A DNA stretch of 64,000 nucleotides, taken from the NCBI GenBank assembly GCA_963843755.1, contig CAWJLS010000012.1:221427-285426 (forward strand). The letters are read 5' to 3'. The notes beneath the pieces were generated by a model that saw only the letters and a program-made list of their open reading frames with translations, was not told the origin of the DNA and did not search any database. Below are positions 31,529 through 38,947 of the stretch, piece by piece (positions within the stretch are counted from its first letter, which is position 1; each line of letters starts with the position of its first letter). The translations under genes and the position numbers were made by a program. This DNA is from CAWJLS01 sp963843755. Lineage in GTDB: Bacteria; Acidobacteriota; Thermoanaerobaculia; Multivoradales; DATKCC01.

Positions 31529-33504
31529 CGTCCGCCCTCCGTGCCGACCCGGTCGCCGTCGGACGAGCCGCCGGGAAGATCCTCCGCCCCGGCTGTGCAG
31601 GCGGCCAGGCGGTCCATCGCCAGCTTCTCCAGCGCTTCGAGACGCCGCTCCAGCTCGGCGTTGCGTGCCCGCAGGTCCTCGATCTCCTGGTTGCTCTCGG
31701 CGAGGCGACGGTCGAGCGTCAGATCGAGGCCTCGAACCGCCGCCAGGGCGACCCCACTGCCGTCCAGGGCGGTGATCCCGGTCGACTCTCCCAGCCCGAA
31801 CGCGCCGTGAAAGTCCTCGGCCATCGGGCCCAGGTGGCGCTCTCCGCGAGCAGACGCCTTGTAGGTCCAGCGCAGCAGGGGCAACTGCAAGACCTTGTCC
31901 AGGACGTCCTCGACGTCCACGGGCTCGAAGTCCTGCTTGATCTTGCGGCTCGACCCTTCGGTGAGGCTTCCGTGGATCGTCATGTTGCCTCCGGGGAAGA
32001 GCTGCATCTCGACGACCCCCGACCCGACGCGGTTGAGAGAGAGCGCCCCACCGCCACCGGACGCCACCACCCACTGGGCACCGGTGCTCGAGTCCGAGAG
32101 CACGAGGCGGGGATAGCCGTTGTTGTCGAGCTTCAGCATGGTCCTGCCGGCGGTGGTCGAGCTCTGCTCCTGGACCAGGATCTGGGCGCTCCCGTCGTCA
32201 CGCCGGAGGTGAAGGCCGGCCGAGGGATCGGCCACCCCGAGCCCGACGCGGCCGAGACCGTCGACGACCAGCGAAGAGTCCGGAGCCTGGAGATTCAGCC
32301 GGAGGAGGTGGGCGCCTGTCTGGTTCGGGTCGTACCCGATCGTCAGGTCCGGCCACGACACCTTCAGGTCCGCGATGTGCTCGGTCAGGTCACCACCGTT
32401 GAACAGACGAAGCGACGTCCCGTCCGGATTGTCTCCGTAGACCAGGAGCTCGGCCTCTGCGTTCGGAGCGGCGCCGATGCCGACACCGTTCGCGTCGACC
32501 TGGACGAGCGAGCCGGTCACCGGGTCGCCGCCCCTGATCTCGACCGCGTCAGCCAGGAGCTTGGCGGCGTGGTTGTCCACCGACAGCGACGCGGTGCTCG
32601 CGTCGTCGAGATCCTCGAAGAGCACCGTCGGGTGATCGCTCGCCACATGGATCTCGTCGCTCGGCACCGTCCCGATCCCGATCTTGGCGCCCGGCCCGAC
32701 GTGCAGCGCATCGGTCGGCGCGCCCTGCTCGATCACCAGGGGCGTCGTCGCGTTGGCCTGGTCTCTGACCGAGAAGTCCCCGCCTGCCTGGATCCGCCAC
32801 CAGTCGAGGCACGAGCCTGACGGCGGCGCACAGGTCGCGAGATCGATGGTGGGCGTGGCATCGACGACCTCCAGGTCCTCGGTCGGCTCATAGGCGGAAT
32901 CACACTCGGCTGAGCCGACGCACAGGTTGCCGGCGATGGTCTCGTTCGTGGAGACGTGCTGGGCCGCTTTCGGAGAGATGGACGCGGGCCGGGTGTCCTC
33001 ACCCGACAGGGGCGGAGCCTGCTGCTCTGCGACCAGGGTTCCCCCCTGGACCTGGAAGCGGCCCGACCGGCGAATCACGAACGGCCCGGACGTGGCCTCG
33101 ATCTGGGACCGCACGCGTTCGATCTTCCTCCGTGCCACGTCCGGAGCCTCGGTCCCCCCTGCGACCTGAGCCGCGTCGAGCGCGCCTCGATCGGCCGCGT
33201 CGAGGAGGCGCCGGACCCGGACCTGATAAGAGTAGGTCCCGTCCGGCAAGACCTGGCCGGCTTCGTCGAGCAGGTCGTAGGCCAGCGGCTCCGCCGGCCG
33301 GAAGACCCGGCGAGCCACCTCGCCCTGCTCGTCGACCACGACGAGAGTGACGCGTTCATAGGCGACCGGAGTCGCCCAGGAGATCTCGAAGGGTGTTCGA
33401 GACTCCACCACGTCGAATCGGGATTGCGATGGTTGGGCCGGCAAGGCAGGAGCCGACGCCATGAGAGCACCGCTGAGAATCAAGAGAACGAGTCGGCCCT
33501 TCAT
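31525..33504 (-). CDS. Secreted protein with C-terminal S74 autochaperone domain (paralog 1)
   Basis: A 659-residue homolog of the preceding entry, with a signal peptide (1-23, ending LPAQ). An extra N-terminal domain (30-100) has an Ig-like pattern, VVVDEQGEVARRVFRPAEPL...LPDGTYSYQVRV. The shared blocks NETIAGNLCVGSAECDSAYE and CAPPSGSCLDWWRI come next, then the beta-rich fibre-like middle. The S74 domain covers about 512-596 (SSRKIKQDFEPVD, LPLLRWTYKA, RHLGPMAEDFHGAFGLG) and a coiled coil 598-632. The pair is probably a tandem duplication with divergence in the middle region. Surface fibres or adhesins are the best guess. No phage genes lie nearby. Confidence 0.82.
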   Translation of the reverse strand: MKGRLVLLILSGALMASAPALPAQPSQSRFDVVESRTPFEISWATPVAYERVTLVVVDEQGEVARRVFRPAEPLAYDLLDEAGQVLPDGTYSYQVRVRRLLDAADRGALDAAQVAGGTEAPDVARRKIERVRSQIEATSGPFVIRRSGRFQVQGGTLVAEQQAPPLSGEDTRPASISPKAAQHVSTNETIAGNLCVGSAECDSAYEPTEDLEVVDATPTIDLATCAPPSGSCLDWWRIQAGGDFSVRDQANATTPLVIEQGAPTDALHVGPGAKIGIGTVPSDEIHVASDHPTVLFEDLDDASTASLSVDNHAAKLLADAVEIRGGDPVTGSLVQVDANGVGIGAAPNAEAELLVYGDNPDGTSLRLFNGGDLTEHIADLKVSWPDLTIGYDPNQTGAHLLRLNLQAPDSSLVVDGLGRVGLGVADPSAGLHLRRDDGSAQILVQEQSSTTAGRTMLKLDNNGYPRLVLSDSSTGAQWVVASGGGGALSLNRVGSGVVEMQLFPGGNMTIHGSLTEGSSRKIKQDFEPVDVEDVLDKVLQLPLLRWTYKASARGERHLGPMAEDFHGAFGLGESTGITALDGSGVALAAVRGLDLTLDRRLAESNQEIEDLRARNAELERRLEALEKLAMDRLAACTAGAEDLPGGSSDGDRVGTEGGR

Positions 33505-33717
33505 GGTCTGCCTCCTTGGATGGGTAGGTTGAAGACTTTCAGGGTACCACCCGTGCGGAGGGCCCCTGGCGGTGCGCGTACCGGGGCCGCCGCAGGGTCT
33601 CGCCGGCCGCCGCCCCGGGCGTCCGATGTAGAGTCGCCCGCCAGGGCCCGGCCCGGTCGAAGGCGCGGACCCTGCCGCCCATTCACGACCGAACGAGCCA
33701 CCTTCCAGAACGAAAAG

Positions 33718-35484
33718 ATGAAAGTTCTTCTCCGCGCCCTCGCGCTCGGTCTCTTGATCGTCGCTCTCTCGAGCCTCGTCGCGCCGGTGAACGGCTGGGC
33801 GTCACCCGCCGGCGCTGCGACCGGCGGAAGCGCTACCAGCGGGCCCCTCTGGTACCGGATCGAGATCGACGGCGCACCGGCCGGCTGGGCGACCGAACGG
33901 ATCGAGCGCACCGACAAGCAGGTGACCACCGCCTCCCGGATGGAGCTCCACCTGCGCCGCGGCGGCGCCGACGTCGTGATCACCCTCTCCTCGCGGTTCA
34001 TCGAGACCGCCACCGGCGCACCGGTCCTCCTGCGCCAGCGTCAGGCCCTCGGCCAGCTCCCGGTGGAGTCGACCTTCCGCTTCCTGCCCGGGCCGCCGAA
34101 CGCCCGCGTCGGCGGCCGGGTCGAGGCGACGACGATCCAGGCCGGCCGAAAGACCCACGAGACCGTGCCCGCCCCCGCCGGTGCATGGCTGACGCCGGAG
34201 GCCTCCCGCCGCGCCCTGCTGGCCCACCGCCGGGCCGGCGACGAGCGCTTCGTCCTGCGCACCGTCGAGCCGTTCCAGGGTCTCGAGCCGGTGACGACCA
34301 CCTGGCAGCGCCTCGGCGCGGGGACGGAACCGGGAGCCGTCGACCGGTGGCGCCAGGCGGAGCTGGCGACGGAGCCAGAACCGGGCACGACCGGCGCGGC
34401 GACCTCAGAAGGTGCCGGCGCCACGCGGAGCGCGGCGGCCGGCGCTGCGCCCGAGAGCGCCGTCTCGACGGTCGAGCTCGACGCCGACGGCCGCCTGGTG
34501 TGGAGCTCGACGCGCTTCCTGGGGCTCGAGCTGACCCAGACCCGGACCGACCGCCGGAGCGCCCTCGCCGCGGTCGACGGCGGCGCGGCGCCGGAGCTGA
34601 TGGTGAGCACTTTCGTCCACCCGGACCGGCCGATCCCGTCGCCGCGGCGCCTCCGCCGCGCGGTCTACGAGCTGTCGCTGGCACCCGCCGGAGCCGATCC
34701 CGCGACCATGCCCGTCACCGCCCTCCCCTCCCCGCCCTCGACCGGCGCCCAGAGGGTCACCACGGACGGCGACCGCGTGCGGCTCGAGATCGTCGTGCCG
34801 GCCCGGTCGGACGAGCAGGATGCGACGCCAGCGGACGACCGGAGCGCCCGGGCGGCTCCGGCCGATTCGGACGAGGCGGCGGGCCGGGCGGGCGTGGATC
34901 CCACCCCGTACCTCGTGGCGTCGCCGTTCCTCGACCACCGGGACCCGGCGATCCGGGCGCTGCTCGGCACGCTCGACCAGGGGAGCCGCCGCCGGCCGGT
35001 CGACGCCGATCCGGTGGCGCCCGGCACGGAACCGCAGCCGCGGGAGAGCCCTCGCGAGCGGGCCGCCCGCCTCACCGCCCTGGTGCGCAACCGGATCACC
35101 GCCAAGAACCTGGACACCGGCTTCGCCACCGCCTCCGAGGTGGCGCGGACGCTTTCGGGCGACTGCACCGAGCACGCCGTGCTCCTCGCCGCCCTGCTGC
35201 GGGCCGACGGCATCCCGTCGCGGGTGGTGTCCGGCCTGGTCTACCTGGAGCGGTTCGCGGGGGCCCGCGACGTGTTCGGGTACCACATGTGGACCGAGGC
35301 GCTGATCGACGGCCGCTGGGTCGACCTGGACGCGGCCCTCCCCGGCGAGGTCGACGGTTTCGACGCCACCCACGTCGCCCTGGCGGTCTCGGCCCTGGAC
35401 GGACCGGAAGCCGCCGCCGATTTCGTGCCGCTGGTCGGGCTGATCGGGCGGTTGCACATCGCGGTGAAAGAGACCCGGTACTGA
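33718..35484 (+). CDS. Exported transglutaminase-like protein
   Basis: A 588-residue protein. The signal segment (about 6-29) is followed by a beta-rich N-domain, LWYRIEIDGAPAGWATERIE. A long Ala/Pro/Glu-rich linker (about 215-245) splits this region. The C-terminal transglutaminase fold (about 440-560) has LSGDCTEHAVLLAALLRADG, VFGYHMWTEALIDGRWVDLD, giving the catalytic triad Cys483, His523 and Asp536. Such enzymes act as proteases or crosslinkers outside the cytoplasm; which applies is unknown. It diverges from the S74 pair across a 213-bp gap. The ATG at 33718 (MKVLLRALALGLL) follows GAAAAG. Upstream in-frame extension lies inside the S74 gene and is rejected. Confidence 0.85.
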   Translation: MKVLLRALALGLLIVALSSLVAPVNGWASPAGAATGGSATSGPLWYRIEIDGAPAGWATERIERTDKQVTTASRMELHLRRGGADVVITLSSRFIETATGAPVLLRQRQALGQLPVESTFRFLPGPPNARVGGRVEATTIQAGRKTHETVPAPAGAWLTPEASRRALLAHRRAGDERFVLRTVEPFQGLEPVTTTWQRLGAGTEPGAVDRWRQAELATEPEPGTTGAATSEGAGATRSAAAGAAPESAVSTVELDADGRLVWSSTRFLGLELTQTRTDRRSALAAVDGGAAPELMVSTFVHPDRPIPSPRRLRRAVYELSLAPAGADPATMPVTALPSPPSTGAQRVTTDGDRVRLEIVVPARSDEQDATPADDRSARAAPADSDEAAGRAGVDPTPYLVASPFLDHRDPAIRALLGTLDQGSRRRPVDADPVAPGTEPQPRESPRERAARLTALVRNRITAKNLDTGFATASEVARTLSGDCTEHAVLLAALLRADGIPSRVVSGLVYLERFAGARDVFGYHMWTEALIDGRWVDLDAALPGEVDGFDATHVALAVSALDGPEAAADFVPLVGLIGRLHIAVKETRY

Positions 35485-35497
35485 GGGTCTGCCGGGT

Positions 35498-36865
35498 CTA
35501 CGACGGCTTGAGGCCGGCCAGGCGCCGCCGGATCGTGCCCAGCATGGCGACCGTCAACGCCTCGCGTTCGAGGGCGAGCAGGAGCAGGCGGAGCGCGGCG
35601 AACGCCTCATGCTTGGCGGCCGCCCGGGTCAGCAGCACGGACGCCTCCTCCGCCATCCGCCGGACCTCCCCCATCAGGCCCTCCTCGTAGGCCACCAGCG
35701 CCAGGTCGAGGGAGACCAGCGCCGCCTCGTAATGCAGCCCGGCGCCGGCGAACGCCTGCCGGGTCTGCTCGTAGCGCACCCGGGCCTCGGCCGGATGACC
35801 CTCATGGCGCAACAGATCGCCCTCGATCCACAGACGGCAGAGACTGGAGACGCGGTCGTCCGCCGGAGGGAGCGCGTCGAACATCTCCCGCGCCCGCTCC
35901 ACCTCGCCGGCCCGCAGCCGGAAGTAGACCGCGTTCTGGAGCGCCAGCACCAGGAGCGACGCGTCCGCCGCGACCGGCTCGGCCGGACCGGAAGGATTCT
36001 CCAGGGCCTCCACCGCCCGGTCGCACTCGCTGGCGGCGTCGGCCGGCCGGTCGAGCGCCTCCAGGACCACGGCCCTCGTGAGCCGCGTCCGGCCGACCTC
36101 GTTGCGGTCCCGCAGCCGCCGGTAGAGGCGCTCGACCTCGGCGAGCAGCGCCAGCGCCTCGCGATACCGGTACTGGTCGTTGAGCAGCGACGCCCGCAGC
36201 GACAGCACCCGCGCCTCGGCGAGCCCGGAGCCGACCCCCTGCGCCAGGCGCTCCTCGGCCACGCGCAGCTCCTCCTCTGCGGCGTGGAACCGGCCGAGGA
36301 TGCGCAAGGCGTTGGCCAGGTAGGCGTGGGCCTTCGCCTGGAGGTCGGCGATCCACCGTGGGTGGTAGTCCTCCGGGTTGAGCCGTTCGGCCACCATCAC
36401 CGCCAGCAGGGCGCGGTCGTGGGCGAGCCGGGGGTCGTTGCGCCACGCCCGGCGGGCCACCGCCAGCAGCCGCTGGCAGAACCCCCACTGGCGCAGCGGC
36501 AGATCCTCGAGCACGCGGGTGATCTGCTCCTCCAGGGTCTCCCCCTCGATCTCGTGGAGCATGGTCTCCGCCCGCGGCAGCTCGAGCGCCACCATCGGAT
36601 CGAAGTGCTCCAGCTCGTCGACCATGGCGTGGACCAGGTCGAGAGAGGCCAGGCACTCCGGGCACAGCAGGATGTCGTCCGGAACCAGCTCCTGGCTGGC
36701 GACCACCCGCCGGCAGCGCGGACACTCGAGGGCGTGCGCCATCCAGGCCCCCAGATCCTCGGCCCACAGGGCCCGCGCCCTGGGACAGCCGGCGAAGGCC
36801 TGCTCTCTCTCTTCCGGGTCTCCCAGGGCGCGGATCCATTGCGTGACGTTCCAGTGCTCGTGCAT
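35498..36865 (-). CDS. Zinc-ribbon plus TPR-like helical protein
   Basis: A 455-residue soluble protein starting MHEHWNVTQWIRALGD. Residues 45-75 contain CPRCRRVV and CPECLAS, a likely zinc ribbon. The rest is all-helical with TPR-like units, such as AKAHAYLANALRILGRFHAA, ARVLSLRASLLNDQYRYREA, and ALQNAVYFRLRAGEVERARE. The ATG at 36865 has GGAGG at 6-bp spacing; the GTG two codons upstream touches that site and was rejected. No membrane segment or enzyme motif is present. It is a scaffold or regulator; TPR receptors of the RRNPP type sense peptides, but this protein has no helix-turn-helix. Confidence 0.7.
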   Translation of the reverse strand: MHEHWNVTQWIRALGDPEEREQAFAGCPRARALWAEDLGAWMAHALECPRCRRVVASQELVPDDILLCPECLASLDLVHAMVDELEHFDPMVALELPRAETMLHEIEGETLEEQITRVLEDLPLRQWGFCQRLLAVARRAWRNDPRLAHDRALLAVMVAERLNPEDYHPRWIADLQAKAHAYLANALRILGRFHAAEEELRVAEERLAQGVGSGLAEARVLSLRASLLNDQYRYREALALLAEVERLYRRLRDRNEVGRTRLTRAVVLEALDRPADAASECDRAVEALENPSGPAEPVAADASLLVLALQNAVYFRLRAGEVERAREMFDALPPADDRVSSLCRLWIEGDLLRHEGHPAEARVRYEQTRQAFAGAGLHYEAALVSLDLALVAYEEGLMGEVRRMAEEASVLLTRAAAKHEAFAALRLLLLALEREALTVAMLGTIRRRLAGLKPS

Positions 36866-36891
36866 TCTCACCCTCCGCTATTTGAGGTCTC

Positions 36892-36920
36892 AATGTAGCA
36901 CAGCGAAGGGATTTTTGTAA
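36892..36920 (-). promoter_or_regulatory. Candidate promoter of the zinc-ribbon/TPR gene
   Basis: -35 TTACAA (36915-36920) and extended -10 TGCTACATT (hexamer 36892-36897), spacer 17 bp, read on the minus strand, with a leader of about 20 bases. Confidence 0.4.
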
Positions 36921-36951
36921 CCTCTGTGAGATATATTTGTCTCTTCAGAGG
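36921..36951. promoter_or_regulatory. AT-rich dyad next to the -35; possible operator
   Basis: CCTCTG/CAGAGG outer arms (36921-36926, 36946-36951) and GAGA/TCTC inner arms (36928-36931, 36940-36943) in unusually AT-rich sequence. It directly abuts the candidate -35. No T-run follows on either strand. Confidence 0.4.
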
Positions 36952-37043
36952 ATCTATTGAGCGACGAGCGTGTCCGAGACCGGGCCGTCGGGAGGGCCCG
37001 TCCGGCCCGGCTCGGTGCTTCTACGCGACCTCGGAACGACGCC

Positions 37044-37481
37044 TCAGACGGACAGGAGACGAGCGATGACAACCCCCTGCGACGCCACGGAGCCGACCTG
37101 TGCCGACCACCCCCCGTTCGGGTCCTGGGCCGGACCGCGGGCCAGCCGCAGCGCCGAAAGACCGCCGTTCGGGTCCTGGGCCGGACCGCGCGCCAGCCGC
37201 AGCGCCGAAAGACCGCCGTTGGGATCCTGGGCCGGACCGCGCGACAGGGCACCGTTCGGGTCCTGGGCCGGGCCGCGGGCAAACTGCGGCGCCGACGGAG
37301 CACCGTCCGGGTCCTGGGCCGGGCCGCGCGCCAGCAGGCCGGCGGGCGCCGAGCCGGTCGGGAGGTCGGAGAGGATGTGGGAAGGGGCAGGGACCGCTCC
37401 GCCCGCCGCAGGGGCGGCCAAGGGGAGCGCGGCCAGGATCGACACGACGACGAGGGCGATGGTTCGTGCGGTGTTGGACAT
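37044..37481 (-). CDS. Small secreted protein made of RGPAQDPNG repeats
   Basis: A 145-residue protein starting MSNTARTIALVVVSILAALP. A signal peptide (1-25, cleavage near PAAGG) is followed by a short spacer and five copies of RGPAQDP(N/D)G between about residues 50 and 125. Complete units are 17 residues long (ARGPAQDPNGGLSALRL). The C-terminus is QVGSVASQGVVIARLLSV. The ATG at 37481 has GGAGGAG at 8-bp spacing. An alternating conserved core and variable linker recalls multi-copy secreted peptide precursors, but no known family was recognised. It lies between the TPR gene and a divergent XRE regulator. Confidence 0.65.
   Translation of the reverse strand: MSNTARTIALVVVSILAALPLAAPAAGGAVPAPSHILSDLPTGSAPAGLLARGPAQDPDGAPSAPQFARGPAQDPNGALSRGPAQDPNGGLSALRLARGPAQDPNGGLSALRLARGPAQDPNGGWSAQVGSVASQGVVIARLLSV
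37117..37335. repeat. Tandem 51-bp repeat array inside the repeat-protein gene
   Basis: Units begin at 37117, 37168, 37219, 37255 and 37306. Four are spaced as 51-bp units and one is shortened to 36 bp, always a multiple of three. The first two are almost identical. Confidence 0.85.
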
Positions 37482-37739
37482 GGGGAAATCTCCTCCGCGG
37501 ACGGATCGCCACCCCGACCGCATGCCGGGGGCCGTCCGGTCCGCAAGCGGCCAGTGTGACCCACCGTCCGCGGCCGGCATTCGCCCGCTAACCACCTCTT
37601 TTTTCTATGCGTTACGGAGATCGTGCGAACGACGAATCTTCATCGGCTCTCGACGACGCCCGACCGGGACGCGCACCCGCCGTACGGGGAGCGGCGGGGT
37701 CGGCGGACCGCCCCCGCGCCGGCCGTGCGGGGGCCGCCG

Positions 37740-38138
37740 ATGACCGCCTTCGACCGTCTCGACCGCGCCCTCGTCCTGCTGCGCACCCGTGCCGGCCTCA
37801 AGCAGATGGAGCTGGCCAAGCGCGCCGGCATCACGCCGTCGATGATCTCGGAGTACGAATCGGGCAAGAAGAGCCCCCACGTCGACACCCTGGACAAGAT
37901 CCTGGAGGTTCTGGAGCTCGACGCCCACGGCCTGGCCGCGGCGCTGCGCACCGCCCAGCAGGAGGCGACCGAGGAACGGCTCCGGCGCGAAGCCGAGGAG
38001 GAGCGCCGCCAAGGGCACCCCATCCTGCGCGCCCGGACCCGCGCGATGACCGCCCTGGCGGACATGAGCACCGCCTTCGACGCCCTCACCCGGGCGATCG
38101 AGGACCTGCTGCTGGCACAGGCGGAAGCCGACGACTAG
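37740..38138 (+). CDS. XRE-family helix-turn-helix regulator with coiled tail
   Basis: A 132-residue Cro/C1-type DNA-binding protein. The helix-turn-helix covers about 10-65: LVLLRTRAGLKQMELAKRAG, ITPSMISEYESGKKSPHVDT. A glutamate/arginine-rich helix follows (about 75-95), then a helical end, ALADMSTAFDALTRAIEDLL. It diverges from the repeat-peptide gene across 258 bp, a common arrangement for a regulator and its target (inference). The start at 37740 has a weak ribosome site; a longer start 39 codons upstream would add only low-complexity sequence. Confidence 0.85.
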   Translation: MTAFDRLDRALVLLRTRAGLKQMELAKRAGITPSMISEYESGKKSPHVDTLDKILEVLELDAHGLAAALRTAQQEATEERLRREAEEERRQGHPILRARTRAMTALADMSTAFDALTRAIEDLLLAQAEADD

Positions 38139-38141
38139 GCC

Positions 38142-38318
38142 CTACCCGCAATCGCCGCGGGCGCACGGCCCGTCACCGGCCTCCCCCGTGATCCGCGGGC
38201 CGATCGCCTCGACCAGCGCCTCCTTGGGGCGGTAGCGCCACGCCTCCCGCGGCCGAAGCATGACGAAGCAGTCGCTGACCTCGACCCCCATGGGGTCGGT
38301 GGCGATCTCCGCCCGGCC
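38142..38318 (-). pseudogene. Fragment of a CzcA/CusA-type heavy-metal RND pump
   Basis: A 58-codon scrap encoding GRAEIATDPMGVEVSDCFVM followed by LRPREAWRYRPKEALVEAI, which matches an internal segment of HME-RND exporters of about 1,040 residues (consensus EIATDPMG...D.FVMLKPR.EW). There is no start and no other part of the pump. It stops at 38142. It marks a past rearrangement at the edge of the nitric oxide reductase patch. Confidence 0.6.
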
Positions 38319-38365
38319 GGGCCGCCCGGCGGAGCCGCCTGCGAGATCCTCGCCGAGCCGCGGCC

Positions 38366-38947
38366 TCAACGGACGCCGGAAGCCTGGAGCTCGCCCTCTT
38401 CGCGGCCCCGCAGCAGCCCCACGGTCAGCCGAACGCTCGAGACGGCGACGATCGCCAGCACGGTGCCGAGCAGCCAGAGGTCCTCGGGGGAGTGGCCCAG
38501 GTAGCGCACCAGGGCGACCCCGGAGATCAGCCCGGCCAGTCCCATCAGGGCGAGCGAGATCCCCCGGTGAAAACGGCCGATCTCCGAGTCGAGCCAGGAG
38601 GCGGTCGAGCGGACCACCTCCCGGCCCCGGTCGGAGTCGGTGCACAGCGACTTGAGCCGGCACGCGTTGCACACGTCGGCCCGGGCCCGGTAACGCACCA
38701 GCCGGTGTTGCCGGTCGTGCTGCACCGGGTGGAGCGCCTCCCCGCTCGGACAGCGGAAGACGTCGAGGTCCCGCAGGTAGCGGAAGCCCGCCGTCTGGAA
38801 GCCGCGCGAGCGCCCGTGGGTAGAGCGCGCCGCCAGCTCGAGCGCCGTCGCCGTGGCGATCAGGAAGATGGCGTAGCCCGCCGCCATCACCACCTCCCCG
38901 TCGAGACGCGAGAGCAGGGGGTGGAACGCGGCGACGGCCTCGCTCAC
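38366..38947 (-). CDS. Membrane protein with transposase-like four-cysteine motif, coupled to norB
   Basis: A 193-residue protein with hydrophobic segments at about 20-37 (VVMAAGYAIFLIATATALEL) and, near the C-terminus, two more (GISLALMGLAGLISGVALVR; LLGTVLAIVAVSSVRLTVGL). The soluble part between them has FRCPSGEALHPVQ and ADVCNACRLKSLCTDSDRGR. This cysteine layout is like the C-terminal motif of IS1182-type DDE transposases, though no DDE catalytic core is present. The GTG start at 38947 overlaps the norB stop (GTGA), implying joint translation. It could be a metal- or haem-handling partner of the reductase; that is inference. Confidence 0.65.
   Translation of the reverse strand: MSEAVAAFHPLLSRLDGEVVMAAGYAIFLIATATALELAARSTHGRSRGFQTAGFRYLRDLDVFRCPSGEALHPVQHDRQHRLVRYRARADVCNACRLKSLCTDSDRGREVVRSTASWLDSEIGRFHRGISLALMGLAGLISGVALVRYLGHSPEDLWLLGTVLAIVAVSSVRLTVGLLRGREEGELQASGVR

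Noticed and set aside
30014..33504. Prophage remnant suggested by tail-fibre-type S74 domains
   Set aside because: Both proteins have signal peptides and no phage structural, integrase or lysis genes are nearby.
38366..38947. Insertion-sequence transposase
   Set aside because: Only the terminal cysteine motif resembles a transposase. There is no DDE core, no terminal repeats, and membrane helices flank the motif.
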